Positions 25,238 to 35,036 are shown, numbered from the stretch's first letter. The stretch is 64,000 nt of DNA from Mucilaginibacter pedocola (GCF_002013915.1 NZ_MBTF01000009.1:49587-113586), one strand, 5' to 3'. Translations and numbers: made by a program. Notes: generated from the sequence alone by a model not told the origin.

Positions 25238-28200
25238 ATGATCAAATTGAAGTACATCACCTTTGTTGCACCTGTTTTTTTTGCCTTATCTACCCGGGCG
25301 CAGCAAAACCCCTCTTTCCATGTTAACAAGGTTTACAACACCGCCGCCGACCTGCTGGATAAGGGGAAATACGCTGCCGCTGCCGAACAATTCCGCCTGG
25401 TAGAAGAAACACGCTTAAAAACAGTCCCCCAATCAAAATTCGAAACCGAGCTTTCGTTGCTTAAAGAGAACGCCCAGTACTACGAGGCCTTTTGCGCCCT
25501 GGAGTTGGGTAACGACGATGCCGAAAGCATGCTGCTCCGTTTTATAAAAGAGCACCCCGAAAACCCGCTTACCAAGCTGGCGTTTTTCCAGGTGGGCCGC
25601 TCGTATTTTAAACAGGAGAAATATGAAGAAGCTTTAACCTGGTTCAACAAAGTGGAAGATGGCGAGCTTACCGGCTCGCAAAACACCGAGTATAAGTTCC
25701 GCAAGGGCTATGCCTACTTTATGCTGAACGATTACAAAAACGCGCAGCCACTTTTTGGCGAAGTAAGAAACAAGCGCTCGGCCTTTACCGATGATGCGAT
25801 CTACTACTTTGCGTATATAGCGTACCTTAAAAAAGATTACGCCATTGCGCTTCAAAACTTCGAGCGTTTAAAAAACTCGAAGAAATACGAAAGCAGCTAC
25901 CCATACTACATTACCGCGGTTTACTTTTTAGATAAGCGCTATAACGATGTTATCGCCTACGCGGTGCCTATCTTGAAAAACACCAAACAGCAAAACGAAA
26001 CCGAGATGATGCGCATAGTGGGTGCATCGTACTTTGCCAAAGGTGATTTTGATAACTCGGTGAATTACTACACCCAGTTTCAGGAGCGCGATATGGGCAA
26101 AACCCAAAACACGCAGGATAGCTACCAAATAGGTTACGCCTTTTATAAAGTAGGCAATTACGCCAAAGCGGCCAGCGAACTGGAAAAATTGGTTGCCCAA
26201 AACGACAACTACAGCCAAAGCGGCAGCTACACTCTGGGCGATGTGTTCCTGAAAATGAACAACAAGCAAAGTGCCCGTAACGCTTTCCGCGTAGCCTCGA
26301 GATTAGATTACGATAAGCAGATACAGGAAGACGCGCTTTACCAATTCGCCAAACTATCGTACGAGCTCGATTTTAATAACGAAGCCCTTGTCGCTACCCG
26401 CGCATACCTTAAAAACTATCCGCGCAGCAGCCGTAATGATGAGGTGAAAATATTATTAGGCGAAGAACTACTTAACTCGCGCAACTATAAAGAAGCCGTA
26501 GAAATATTGGAGCCTATCCCCAATAAATCTGTAAGTGCGCAGGAAGCATACCAAAAAGTTACCTACTACCGCGGCTTAGAGTTTTACAACGAACGTGCTT
26601 TTGAGAACGGTATTGGTATTTTCCTCCGTTCGCTTAAAAACCCTATCGATACCAAAATACAGGCACTCACCTATTACTGGATGGCCGAGGCCATGTACGA
26701 GGTGCGCAAGTACGGCGAATCGGTTGATAACTTTAAGAAGTTTTTGGCCATGCCCGAATCGCAGGATACTCAGCTATCTAACTTTGCCAACTACGCGCTG
26801 GCTTATGCGGCCTTTGGTGGCGAGCAATACAGCACCGCAGCCAACTACTTCGAGAAGTTTTTGCGCGGCGATGTAAAAGATAAAAACAGCGAAAACGACG
26901 CTATCGCCCGCCTTGGCGACAGCTATTTTGTGATGAAGAGCTATGGCAACGCCATGGAAGCTTACGACCGCCTGATAGCCCGTCAAACACAGGACCAGGA
27001 TTACGCCCTCTTTCAGCGTGGTATCATCCAAGGCTTACAAGGTAACCTGGACGCTAAAATAGCAACCCTGAATGATGTGTTAGCCAAATTCCCTAATTCG
27101 GATTATGCGGATGATGCTTCGTTCGAGATAGCATACACCTACTTCCTGAAAAACGATGGCGACCGCGCCAAAACCGACCTGCAAGCCATGATACAAAAGT
27201 ATCCGCGCAGCAGCTACGTTCCGCGTGCGCTTACTACCGTTGGTTTAATTGATTACAACGCCGGCCGCGACGACGAAGCGGTTACCTCGTTCAAAAAGGT
27301 AGTTTCGGATTACTCATCGAGCGATGAAGCAAAAACCTCGCTGAAACAGGTAGAAAAAATTTATACCGATAAAGGCGATGCACAAACCTTTATCAACTAC
27401 GCAGGCACAACCGCCATTGGCAACTACTCAACATCCGACCAGGAGAACATTATGTTTGCAGCCGCCAACAACCTGTACCTCCGCGCCGATTGGCAGGGTA
27501 CCGTTAACGCCGTGGGCGCTTACTTCGATAAATTCCCAACCAAGCAGATATACGAGAAAGAAGCACGTTTTATCCGCGCGCAAGCTTTAGTAAACCTGGG
27601 CAAATATGACGAAGCGGTTGTAGATTACAATGTGATATTGAACGACTGGACCAGCGCCTACAGCGAAAAGGCCTTGATCAGCATGGCGAAATTATACATG
27701 TCGCAAAAGAAGTATAACGATGCCATTGTTTTCTTGAAGAGGTTAGAAACCAATTCAGAGTACAAGGCCGACTACTCTTATGCCATCAATAACCTGTTGT
27801 TCTGCTACGCGCAGATAAACATGCACGATGATGTGCTGAAATATGCTAACCTGATACGCGATAACGAAAAATCGGCAGAGGAAGATATAGCTAAAACCGG
27901 TACTTACGCAGGTAAAGCTTATTTAGCTAAAGCTGATACCGCATCGGCCATTACCGAGTTCAACTTCACCCTTAAAAACACCAAATCGGTTGCTGCTGCA
28001 GAAGCTAAATACAACCTGGCTTATATCGACTATCTGCGCGGCAAATACAAAGCATCTCAAAAAACGTGTTTCGATTTGGCCAAAGAGATGCCGAATTACG
28101 ATTACTGGATAGCCAAAACCTTTATACTGCTTGCCGATAACTACGTTGGGCTGAAAGACAACTTCCAGGCCAAGGCAACGCTACAGAGTGTGATAGAAAA

Positions 28201-28339
28201 CTACAAGGGTAACGACGATATACTGCCAACAGCTAAACAAAAGCTGGCGCAGCTAACGCCGCAAAAAGCGGGAGCACCAAAACTGGCGCCAACCCCTACA
28301 GCCCCTGCCGATACAACTAAACAAGCTACCAAAGAATAA
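25238..28339 (+). CDS. Large periplasmic TPR protein
   Basis: A 1033-residue exported protein with a signal peptide ending TRAQ. The rest is built from some 20 tetratricopeptide-type helix pairs (repeated patterns such as AYFMLNDYKNAQPLF, YFAKGDFDNSVNYY, YPRSSYVPRALTTVG). TPR solenoids are scaffolds for protein complexes. It is the first gene of a same-strand series reaching to the TonB-like gene, with a 14-base gap to the next gene. The arrangement recalls CpoB/YbgF plus Tol genes of Proteobacteria, although this protein is far larger. The ATG at 25238 gives the signal peptide. Confidence 0.85.
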   Translation: MIKLKYITFVAPVFFALSTRAQQNPSFHVNKVYNTAADLLDKGKYAAAAEQFRLVEETRLKTVPQSKFETELSLLKENAQYYEAFCALELGNDDAESMLLRFIKEHPENPLTKLAFFQVGRSYFKQEKYEEALTWFNKVEDGELTGSQNTEYKFRKGYAYFMLNDYKNAQPLFGEVRNKRSAFTDDAIYYFAYIAYLKKDYAIALQNFERLKNSKKYESSYPYYITAVYFLDKRYNDVIAYAVPILKNTKQQNETEMMRIVGASYFAKGDFDNSVNYYTQFQERDMGKTQNTQDSYQIGYAFYKVGNYAKAASELEKLVAQNDNYSQSGSYTLGDVFLKMNNKQSARNAFRVASRLDYDKQIQEDALYQFAKLSYELDFNNEALVATRAYLKNYPRSSRNDEVKILLGEELLNSRNYKEAVEILEPIPNKSVSAQEAYQKVTYYRGLEFYNERAFENGIGIFLRSLKNPIDTKIQALTYYWMAEAMYEVRKYGESVDNFKKFLAMPESQDTQLSNFANYALAYAAFGGEQYSTAANYFEKFLRGDVKDKNSENDAIARLGDSYFVMKSYGNAMEAYDRLIARQTQDQDYALFQRGIIQGLQGNLDAKIATLNDVLAKFPNSDYADDASFEIAYTYFLKNDGDRAKTDLQAMIQKYPRSSYVPRALTTVGLIDYNAGRDDEAVTSFKKVVSDYSSSDEAKTSLKQVEKIYTDKGDAQTFINYAGTTAIGNYSTSDQENIMFAAANNLYLRADWQGTVNAVGAYFDKFPTKQIYEKEARFIRAQALVNLGKYDEAVVDYNVILNDWTSAYSEKALISMAKLYMSQKKYNDAIVFLKRLETNSEYKADYSYAINNLLFCYAQINMHDDVLKYANLIRDNEKSAEEDIAKTGTYAGKAYLAKADTASAITEFNFTLKNTKSVAAAEAKYNLAYIDYLRGKYKASQKTCFDLAKEMPNYDYWIAKTFILLADNYVGLKDNFQAKATLQSVIENYKGNDDILPTAKQKLAQLTPQKAGAPKLAPTPTAPADTTKQATKE

Positions 28340-28353
28340 AAGAGGAACAAGCA

Positions 28354-30219
28354 ATGACCACGAAATACAATTATATACTGCTCGCTGTGTTGATGAGTTT
28401 CTTCTTTGTGGCGGCCAACGCGCAAACTAAGAAACCCGCCACCAAACCGGCGGCTAAAACAGCACAAAAGCCCGCACCAAAAAAGGCTGCGGCTAAAAAA
28501 CCTGCCAAAGCAACTACTGCGGTGCAACAAAAGGCTTCGGCCAAAAACCTTGGCGATGCAGCCGCTACTGTAGCGGTTGATACCACCAAAAAAGGCGGAC
28601 AAAACAATAACAATGCTAATACACCCGGCGCAGGCCTAACCGAAGAGATAGTAGTAACCACAGCCTACAAGCCTGTATTGGCCGAGGCTGTGAAAATACG
28701 CCGCAACCCAAATTTGGAAGAAGCCGCTACTTTTAAGGCGCCGTTGTCTTACACGCCTATCGACAAAAAGCTACTGCAAGACAATAACATTGGCGAACTG
28801 GAAGCCATGAAACGCCCTGCCGAACAAGATTCGGTATTGCTGAATAACTACGTAAAAGCAGGTTTAGGCAGCATGAAAACCAGCTATGCAGAAGGTTACT
28901 TTGCAAATGGCCGCGACCAGGCCCTGCAGGTTGGTGGCTTCCTGAAGCACTTTGCACAGGCAGGCAACCAACTTAAACAAAACGAGATACGCGATGAGAT
29001 AGGCGTTTTCGGCAAAAGCATAAACCAGGATTATACCCTAAGCGGGCGCATTAACTACAAACGCCGCGGTACTTATTTCTACGGAGATAACACATCTGGC
29101 GTAGAACCTACGGGCTACACTTTTGATCCGCAGAAACAGGTTTTCAATAACATTGGTGCAGAAGGCGAAATTGCCAAAAACTACAAGGATGAGGAGAACG
29201 CCTTTACCTACGCGGCAAAAGTTAAGGGCTACCTGTTTAGCAACAGCTACAGCGCCAAAGAAAGCAACGTGGTAGTGTCGGGTTTTCTTAACCAAACAGT
29301 TAAGCAGTTTTACGCAGGTTTAGCAGCATCTTTAGATTTGAGCAGCCAAAAAGATGTGGCTTACTCGGTAAGTAACAGCATTGTTAGGGCCAACCCTTAC
29401 ATCAAATTCCAGGGCGAAAATTATAAAATTGATGCAGGTGTAAACATTGCCAAAGAGTTTGGCTTTTCCGATAGGTTCTTCATTTTTCCGGCAGCAAAAC
29501 TGGAGTTCCAGGTGGTGCCAAAGTATGTGCGCTTGTTCGCCGAAGCTAAGGGTGATGTAAAACGCGCTTCTATGCAGGAGTATACCGATGTTAATCCATT
29601 TTTGGGCCCAAACATCGCTCTGCAAAACTCGGTTGACCAGTTGGATATCGCCGTCGGGTTGAAAGGTACACTGGCACCGGGACTGAGCTTTAAAGCATCA
29701 GTTTTCCGCAACCAGGTAAAAAACTTGCCATTGTTCGTAAACGATTTTGCTAACACCGGCAACCAATACGCCGTGGTTTACGATGGCGGCAAGGCACGCA
29801 TCAGCGGTTTCAACGGCGAACTAAACTTTAAGGCCGCTGAAGATTTCGACCTGTTTGGCCGCGTGGAGGTTAAAGACTATAAACTGGCTACCGAAGCCAA
29901 ACCCTGGAACCTGCCTACCTTTAAGCTAACTGCCGGTACGGTTATCCACATTAGCGATAAAGTTGACATCAATGGTTCGCTGCTTTTCCGTGGCGCAACG
30001 CAGGATAGGCCTTTGGTATTACCGGGCGGCACTACCCCGGCAGTAAGCTCAGCAATTAACTCTTTTGCCGATCTGAGCGGCGGTGCTACTTATAAAGTAA
30101 ACAAAAAGGTATCGGTATTTGTACAGGTAAATAATATTTTAAGCACCAGCAACCAAACCTGGCTATATTACCCTAATTATGGGCTTAATGTATTCGGGGG
30201 TGTGGGCTATGCTTTTTAG
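28354..30219 (+). CDS. Outer-membrane beta-barrel protein (TonB-dependent-receptor-like)
   Basis: A 621-residue protein. A signal peptide (AVLMSFFFVAANAQ) is followed by a Lys/Ala/Pro-rich low-complexity linker at about 24-65. A segment with EEIVVTTAYKPVLAEA resembles the start of TonB-dependent receptors. About 500 residues of alternating aromatic strands end with the aromatic GVGYAF expected for BAM-inserted barrels. No plug domain of full length is seen, so it may not be a true transporter. The basic linker could contact peptidoglycan (inference). The gene follows the TPR gene by 14 bases and precedes the HU/SPOR gene. Confidence 0.8.
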   Translation: MTTKYNYILLAVLMSFFFVAANAQTKKPATKPAAKTAQKPAPKKAAAKKPAKATTAVQQKASAKNLGDAAATVAVDTTKKGGQNNNNANTPGAGLTEEIVVTTAYKPVLAEAVKIRRNPNLEEAATFKAPLSYTPIDKKLLQDNNIGELEAMKRPAEQDSVLLNNYVKAGLGSMKTSYAEGYFANGRDQALQVGGFLKHFAQAGNQLKQNEIRDEIGVFGKSINQDYTLSGRINYKRRGTYFYGDNTSGVEPTGYTFDPQKQVFNNIGAEGEIAKNYKDEENAFTYAAKVKGYLFSNSYSAKESNVVVSGFLNQTVKQFYAGLAASLDLSSQKDVAYSVSNSIVRANPYIKFQGENYKIDAGVNIAKEFGFSDRFFIFPAAKLEFQVVPKYVRLFAEAKGDVKRASMQEYTDVNPFLGPNIALQNSVDQLDIAVGLKGTLAPGLSFKASVFRNQVKNLPLFVNDFANTGNQYAVVYDGGKARISGFNGELNFKAAEDFDLFGRVEVKDYKLATEAKPWNLPTFKLTAGTVIHISDKVDINGSLLFRGATQDRPLVLPGGTTPAVSSAINSFADLSGGATYKVNKKVSVFVQVNNILSTSNQTWLYYPNYGLNVFGGVGYAF

Positions 30220-30257
30220 GTTTTTCAAAATTTTATAATTATCCGTACTTTTAGCGC

Positions 30258-31346
30258 ATGGACGTAGGCTATTACATAAGCGAACTGCTGGGGCTGCATG
30301 GCGATGTTAACGTACCCGGGCTCGGCTATTTCGCCCATACCCGTGTTAACGGTTATTACAGCGACAGGGAGGGCAAGTTTTATCCCCCCGGATATAGCGT
30401 ACAGTTCGACCCCCAATTTTTGGATAACGACGACGCACTGGCGGTGCATATTGCCGAGAAAAAGAAGATATCGGTAGCATCATCAAAATACTTTACCGAA
30501 AAGTATGTGCTGGGCCTTAAACAACAAGCCGCTGCCGACGAGGCTCAACTGGCCGATTTGGGCTGGTTTACCATGCACAATATGCAGCTGCTTTTTAAGC
30601 CCAACGGCGTTGCCACTACCGACCCTGAGTTTTACGGCTACCCTACCATATCGCTTAAAAAGCTTGGCAGGGCAAAAACAATAAATCAACAGTACCAGCC
30701 GGAGCCTGAAACGTACACGCCCGAGCCGGCATATCAGCAACCCGCTTACCAGGAAGCACCGTATGTTGCTCCCGAATACCCGGAGTATGTTGACCAGGAA
30801 CAGGAAGAATACCTGATAGCGCTAACCCGCAAAAAACGCCGCCGTACGCTTATCATATTTGTATTGCTTACGCTGTTAGTTACAGCTGTAGCCGTATTCA
30901 TGATAAAAAAATACGACGCTAAGGCTTTCAACTTCTCGTTTGGGGCTAATGCCGAAAAAGAAGAACCACAAGCCGAAGCACCAAAAATTGTGATGGAGAC
31001 GGTGGACACTACTGCTCGTGATAGCGGGAAGGTAATACGTAACCTTGAACCGGATTCGGTAACACAAAGTTCGCCTGCCGTAAAAGATACTGCATCACTT
31101 CCGCGTTATGAATTGATAGTGAAGAATGTTAAAACCAATGATGAGGCCGGTGCTGCTATTCTCGATTTCCGTAAAAAAGGTATACAGGCGCATGTAGTGA
31201 CCGATTTACCTGGTAAACTGATACATATATCGGTAGGTATGTATCCAACACAAGGTTTGGCAATTGAAGCACAAAACCAATATATTGCTAATAAAACTTT
31301 TAAAGCAAAAGACATCTACGTTCAATCGGTAAAACCCAAAGGATAG
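30258..31346 (+). CDS. HU-CCDC81 / transmembrane / SPOR protein
   Basis: A 362-residue bitopic membrane protein. Residues about 1-135 resemble the paired bacterial HU-CCDC81 domains (IHF/HU-like fold, VNVPGLGYFAHTRVNGYYSD). A Pro/Tyr/Glu-rich linker covers 146-185, a basic patch RKKRRR is at 191-196 and a transmembrane helix at 197-216. A periplasmic spacer is followed by a SPOR domain at about 283-358 (YELIVKNVKTNDEA, HISVGMYP). SPOR binds glycan strands lacking stem peptides at division sites. The cytoplasmic part could touch the nucleoid or a protein partner. Together this suggests a link between the cytoplasmic side and septal peptidoglycan (inference). A -7-like TACTTTTA precedes it. Confidence 0.82.
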   Translation: MDVGYYISELLGLHGDVNVPGLGYFAHTRVNGYYSDREGKFYPPGYSVQFDPQFLDNDDALAVHIAEKKKISVASSKYFTEKYVLGLKQQAAADEAQLADLGWFTMHNMQLLFKPNGVATTDPEFYGYPTISLKKLGRAKTINQQYQPEPETYTPEPAYQQPAYQEAPYVAPEYPEYVDQEQEEYLIALTRKKRRRTLIIFVLLTLLVTAVAVFMIKKYDAKAFNFSFGANAEKEEPQAEAPKIVMETVDTTARDSGKVIRNLEPDSVTQSSPAVKDTASLPRYELIVKNVKTNDEAGAAILDFRKKGIQAHVVTDLPGKLIHISVGMYPTQGLAIEAQNQYIANKTFKAKDIYVQSVKPKG

Positions 31347-31417
31347 ACAAAACGATACTGCAAATAAGAAAGCCCGCATAGGGCATGTCCCCTCAATACA
31401 AACCCCATTAACAGCAA

Positions 31418-32131
31418 ATGACTTTATTATTCGCTCAGGCAGCAGATACAGCACAAAAACTATTAGATACAGCGGCACAGGCCGGCCAGCAACTGGCAAA
31501 AATCCCCGATGAAGAATTACGCTTTGGCGACCTACTAATAAAAGGTGGCTGGGTAATGATACCCATTGGTATACTGGCCGTATTAGGTTTAGTGATATTC
31601 TTCGAACGCTTTTTTACTATCCGCAAAGCCTCTAAAGACGAATCGCACCTGATGATACAGGTTCGCGCCAGCATTATGTCGGGCAATTTAGAGTCGGCCG
31701 TTGCTATCTGCAAAAACAGTAACTCGCCGCTGGGTCGCATGTTGCAAAAAGGTTTGCTGCGCATTGGCCGCCCTATAAAAGATATCGAGGGTGCCATTGA
31801 AAACGTTGGTAAACTGGAAGTATCAAAACTGGAGAAGAACATAGGCATCCTGGGCATTGTGGCCGGTATAGCCCCCATGTTTGGCTTCTTGGGTACCATT
31901 GCAGGGGTAATTAAGATATTTTACGATATCTCTAAAACAGATAACATTAGCATGGGTGTAATATCCGGTGGTTTATACGTTAAAATGGTAACATCGGCAG
32001 CGGGCCTATTCGTGGGTATTGTTGCCTACGTATGCCACCACGTACTAAACATGATGGTTGATAAAGTAATTTTGAAACTGGAAACCGATGCTATTGAATT
32101 TATTGACCTGTTAGAGGAGCCGAGCAAATGA
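31418..32131 (+). CDS. exbB: ExbB/TolQ-type proton-channel protein
   Basis: A 237-residue MotA/TolQ/ExbB-family protein, the ring subunit of a proton-motive-force motor. There are three membrane helices (about 43-64, 145-168 and 185-208). The family core GIVAGIAPMFGFLGTIAGVIK is clear, including Gly/Thr residues lining the channel. A further hydrophobic N-terminus (TLLFAQAA) may be a signal-like segment. The stop overlaps the start of the next gene by four bases. Whether it drives TonB-type import or Tol-type envelope constriction is not decided by sequence. Confidence 0.92.
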   Translation: MTLLFAQAADTAQKLLDTAAQAGQQLAKIPDEELRFGDLLIKGGWVMIPIGILAVLGLVIFFERFFTIRKASKDESHLMIQVRASIMSGNLESAVAICKNSNSPLGRMLQKGLLRIGRPIKDIEGAIENVGKLEVSKLEKNIGILGIVAGIAPMFGFLGTIAGVIKIFYDISKTDNISMGVISGGLYVKMVTSAAGLFVGIVAYVCHHVLNMMVDKVILKLETDAIEFIDLLEEPSK

Positions 32132-32529
32132 ATTTAAGGAAAAGACAACGCGGTGCGGCGGCAGAGGTACACACCTCGGCCATGAACGATATCATGTTCT
32201 TCCTGCTTTTGTTCTTTTTGATAGCCTCTACCGTTACCAACCCCAACGTTATTAAACTGATGCTGCCCAAATCATCAAGCGGGCAATCGGTATCTAAAAA
32301 AACTATCAACGTTTCTATAGATAAAGACTTGCGGTATACTGTAGACAAAAAAGAAGTGCCCGTGGCCGACCTCCCCAACGTGATAGGCGGCTATAAAAAA
32401 TTGGCAAGCGAATTGACCATAGTATTATACGTAGACCGCACCGTAGCTATACAGGATGTGGTAGCCGTAATGGATATAGCACAAAAACTAAATATAAAAC
32501 TGGTACTGGCAACAGAACCGAAGGGATAA
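32128..32529 (+). CDS. exbD: ExbD/TolR-type biopolymer transport protein
   Basis: A 133-residue stator partner of the ExbB-like protein. A short cytoplasmic N-terminus is followed by one helix with the key Asp in SAMNDIMFFLLLFFLIAS (the protonatable residue), then a periplasmic domain ending in a TolR/ExbD fold (VLYVDRTVAIQDVVAVMD). Translationally coupled to exbB by an ATGA overlap. Confidence 0.92.
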   Translation: MNLRKRQRGAAAEVHTSAMNDIMFFLLLFFLIASTVTNPNVIKLMLPKSSSGQSVSKKTINVSIDKDLRYTVDKKEVPVADLPNVIGGYKKLASELTIVLYVDRTVAIQDVVAVMDIAQKLNIKLVLATEPKG

Positions 32530-32612
32530 AAGCTCAAAGCCGAAAGTCTAAAGCTTAAAGCCTGAGAAGGAAAAGCTTTTGCCTTTATGCTTTAAGCTTT
32601 CAGCTTAAAAAA
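32530..32612. repeat. Palindromic repeat between exbD and the tonB-like gene
   Basis: The left arm holds AAGCTCAAAGCCGAAAGTCT and the right arm CTTTAAGCTTTCAGCTT. It belongs to the same style of element as the insertion in valS. It fills the whole gap and may uncouple the third motor gene from exbBD. Confidence 0.7.
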
Positions 32613-33428
32613 ATGGAGTACAGGGAAGAAAATAATTATCCGAAAGCATTTGCTGCAACAGGTGTGATACTTGCAGTAGTGATCGCCCTGTGCTATTTTA
32701 TTGTGTTTAGAGACCCACCTCCTGAACAGGAAGGCACTGGCGGTATATTGGTTAATTACGGTACTGTAGATGAGGGTATGGGCAGCGACTATATGAGTAT
32801 AGATGAACCTTCAGTTGCCGAAAATGCCAATCAATCCAAACCCGATAAAGTAACCGAAACTCCGCCAACCGAAGAAAAGCCGGTTGAAGAAAGCAGCGAC
32901 AAAAACGTTGTTACCCAAAATAACGAGGATGCACCCGAAGTGGCAGCAAACTCTAAAGCGCCAAGCAAAACAGTAGCTACCCAGCCTGTTAAAAAGCCGG
33001 TAGAAGCGCCAAAAGTGAACCAAAATGCCCTCTACAAAGGCAAAACCAACAATGGCAGCGGCGAAGGCGATGGTACAGGCAGCACACCGGGCAACCAGGG
33101 CAAAACCACCGGTACTACCCTCACCAATAACTATGATGGTACAGGTAGCGGCAATGGTGGCAGCCTCAATTTGGTACAACGCAGTTTTGTTAGCCGCCCA
33201 AGTGTGAGCGACGATAAACGCCACGCCGGCAAAGTGGTGGTAGATATTACCGTAGACAAAAACGGCCGTGTGGTAACCGCTCGCGCCGGTGCACGTGGTA
33301 CCACTATTACCGATGCCGACCTACTGCAGAAATGTGAAGATGCATTGCTGAACTCGCAATTCAACTCATCAGACACAGCGCCGGACAGCCAAAGGGGGAC
33401 AATGACCTTTGTGTTTAAACTCAATTAA
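32613..33428 (+). CDS. TonB/TolA-like energy transducer
   Basis: A 271-residue bitopic protein: a short basic N-terminus, a membrane helix at about 10-28 and a Pro/Glu/Lys/Thr-rich periplasmic spacer with a Gly/Asn/Ser-rich part. The C-terminal TonB-type domain is recognisable by VVDITVDKNGRVVTARAGA. It should carry force from the ExbBD ring across the periplasm. With a TPR protein and a SPOR protein in the same cluster, a TolA-like role is as likely as a TonB role. Confidence 0.85.
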   Translation: MEYREENNYPKAFAATGVILAVVIALCYFIVFRDPPPEQEGTGGILVNYGTVDEGMGSDYMSIDEPSVAENANQSKPDKVTETPPTEEKPVEESSDKNVVTQNNEDAPEVAANSKAPSKTVATQPVKKPVEAPKVNQNALYKGKTNNGSGEGDGTGSTPGNQGKTTGTTLTNNYDGTGSGNGGSLNLVQRSFVSRPSVSDDKRHAGKVVVDITVDKNGRVVTARAGARGTTITDADLLQKCEDALLNSQFNSSDTAPDSQRGTMTFVFKLN

Positions 33429-33476
33429 GTTTAATCCATAGTCCAAGGACAATAGACCATAGCAGAATTTTATTTC

Positions 33477-33501
33477 TACTTTTGACAAACCATAGCTATG
33501 G
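33477..33501 (+). promoter_or_regulatory. folC -7 element and start-codon palindrome
   Basis: TACTTTTG at 33477-33484 fits the -7 consensus. CCATAGCTATGG at 33490-33501 is a perfect 12-base palindrome that contains the folC ATG. An upstream CATAGTCC (33437-33444) could pair with GGACTAT just inside the gene, so the start codon may be in a hairpin. Confidence 0.4.
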
Positions 33502-34805
33502 ACTATAAAGCCACCCTCGACTATCTGTTTAACCAGCTACCGATGTTTACCCGTGTAGGGGCTTCTGCTTTTAAGAAGGACCTTACCAATACACTCGCGC
33601 TTTGCGAACGGCTGGATAACCCGCAGCATAAATTCAAAAGCATACATGTGGGCGGCACTAATGGCAAGGGTTCAACATCCCACATGCTGGCAGCCATACT
33701 GCAAACTGCGGGATATAAAACGGGATTGTACACCTCCCCTCACCTAAAAGATTTCCGCGAACGCATACGTATTAACGGGCAGATGATAAGTGAGCAAACC
33801 GTTATTGATTTTGTGGCAAACCATCAGCAGGATTTTGAGGAGATAGAACCCTCTTTTTTTGAGATGACCGTGGCATTGGCTTTTGATGTTTTCGCCAAAG
33901 AGCAGGTTGATATTGCCATGGTAGAAGTAGGTTTGGGTGGAAGGTTGGATTCAACCAACATCATTACCCCGCTCCTATCGGTAATCACCAATATTGGTTG
34001 GGACCATATGAATATGCTGGGCGATACACTGCCGCTGATAGCCGGCGAAAAGGCGGGCATTATAAAACCCGGTGTTCCGGTGGTAATTGGCGAACATCAG
34101 CCAGAGGTGTCTGAGGTGTTTTTGAACAAAGCCAAAGCCGTAAACGCCCCTATAGAGTTTGCCTCCGAAGAATGGGAAACCATATCGCAAAACAACAATT
34201 TAAATCTCTTGACGGTTGAAGTGCAAAGGCAAGTGTTACCCACTTTTGCCTACTCGGATGAGCAAGTGCTTCAATTCCAACTCGACTTGCCCGGCAGCTA
34301 CCAAATTAAAAACCTCAAAACCGTTTTAACCGCAATAGACGAACTGCGTAACCAAGGTTTCAACATAACTGATGAACACCTTGCCATTGCCTTAAAGCAG
34401 GTAAAAACCCTAACTGGCCTGCACGGCCGTTGGGAAACCCTCAGTTCATCTCCCCTCACCATTTGCGATACCGGGCATAACCCCGAAGGCATTACCGAAG
34501 TTCTAAAGAACATCGCCTCGGTACCATACAAACACCTGCATTTTGTAATAGGCATGGTGAAGGATAAAGATATTACCAAAGTATTGGGCATGCTCCCGCA
34601 AAAGGCAGTTTATTACTTCTGCAAACCCGATATCCCCCGCGGATTAGAAGCCGAAAGCCTAAAGGAAAAAGCCGACAGCTTTGGTCTGCATGGCGAAGCC
34701 TATATTTCGGTAACCGCCGCACTTGCCGCCGCCCGTGAAGCTGCAGATGCCGATGATTTAGTTTTTGTTGGCGGGAGTACTTTTGTGGTGGCAGAGGCTG
34801 TTTGA
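33498..34805 (+). CDS. folC: Folylpolyglutamate synthase/dihydrofolate synthase
   Basis: A 435-residue Mur-ligase-family enzyme that adds glutamate to (dihydro)folates; many bacterial FolC proteins also join dihydropteroate and glutamate. The ATP P-loop is GGTNGKGST (52-60). The ASPHL-type loop is read as TSPHLKDFRERI, the family EVGLGGRLDSTN is complete, and the C-terminal domain has CDTGHNPEG. It follows the envelope cluster on the same strand but has its own promoter-like motif. Confidence 0.95.
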   Translation: MDYKATLDYLFNQLPMFTRVGASAFKKDLTNTLALCERLDNPQHKFKSIHVGGTNGKGSTSHMLAAILQTAGYKTGLYTSPHLKDFRERIRINGQMISEQTVIDFVANHQQDFEEIEPSFFEMTVALAFDVFAKEQVDIAMVEVGLGGRLDSTNIITPLLSVITNIGWDHMNMLGDTLPLIAGEKAGIIKPGVPVVIGEHQPEVSEVFLNKAKAVNAPIEFASEEWETISQNNNLNLLTVEVQRQVLPTFAYSDEQVLQFQLDLPGSYQIKNLKTVLTAIDELRNQGFNITDEHLAIALKQVKTLTGLHGRWETLSSSPLTICDTGHNPEGITEVLKNIASVPYKHLHFVIGMVKDKDITKVLGMLPQKAVYYFCKPDIPRGLEAESLKEKADSFGLHGEAYISVTAALAAAREAADADDLVFVGGSTFVVAEAV

Positions 34806-34830
34806 AAGTCTTGGTTAAATAAAAAACTTT

Positions 34831-34923
34831 TGTCATTCTGAGCGAGAGCGAAGAATCTGTTAGTCACAATGCTATAGCCGCCATGCCAATTCGCGAATAG
34901 ATGCTTCGTCCCTCAGCATGACA
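34831..34923. repeat. Dispersed palindromic repeat (TGTCAT...ATGACA type)
   Basis: The left arm is TGTCATTCTGAGCGAGAGCG and the right arm ends TTCGTCCCTCAGCATGACA. It has the same outer ends as the elements at 4935, 39309 and 62636. Confidence 0.75.
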
Positions 34924-35036
34924 AAGGTTGTACAAATGCGACCACTTGCTACATTCTGTTCATTCTAAAAATTACCTGAAATTCGAGTTCAGAAAAAGAC
35001 AAATTCCTCTACCTTTAGCCACACAAACCAAACATT

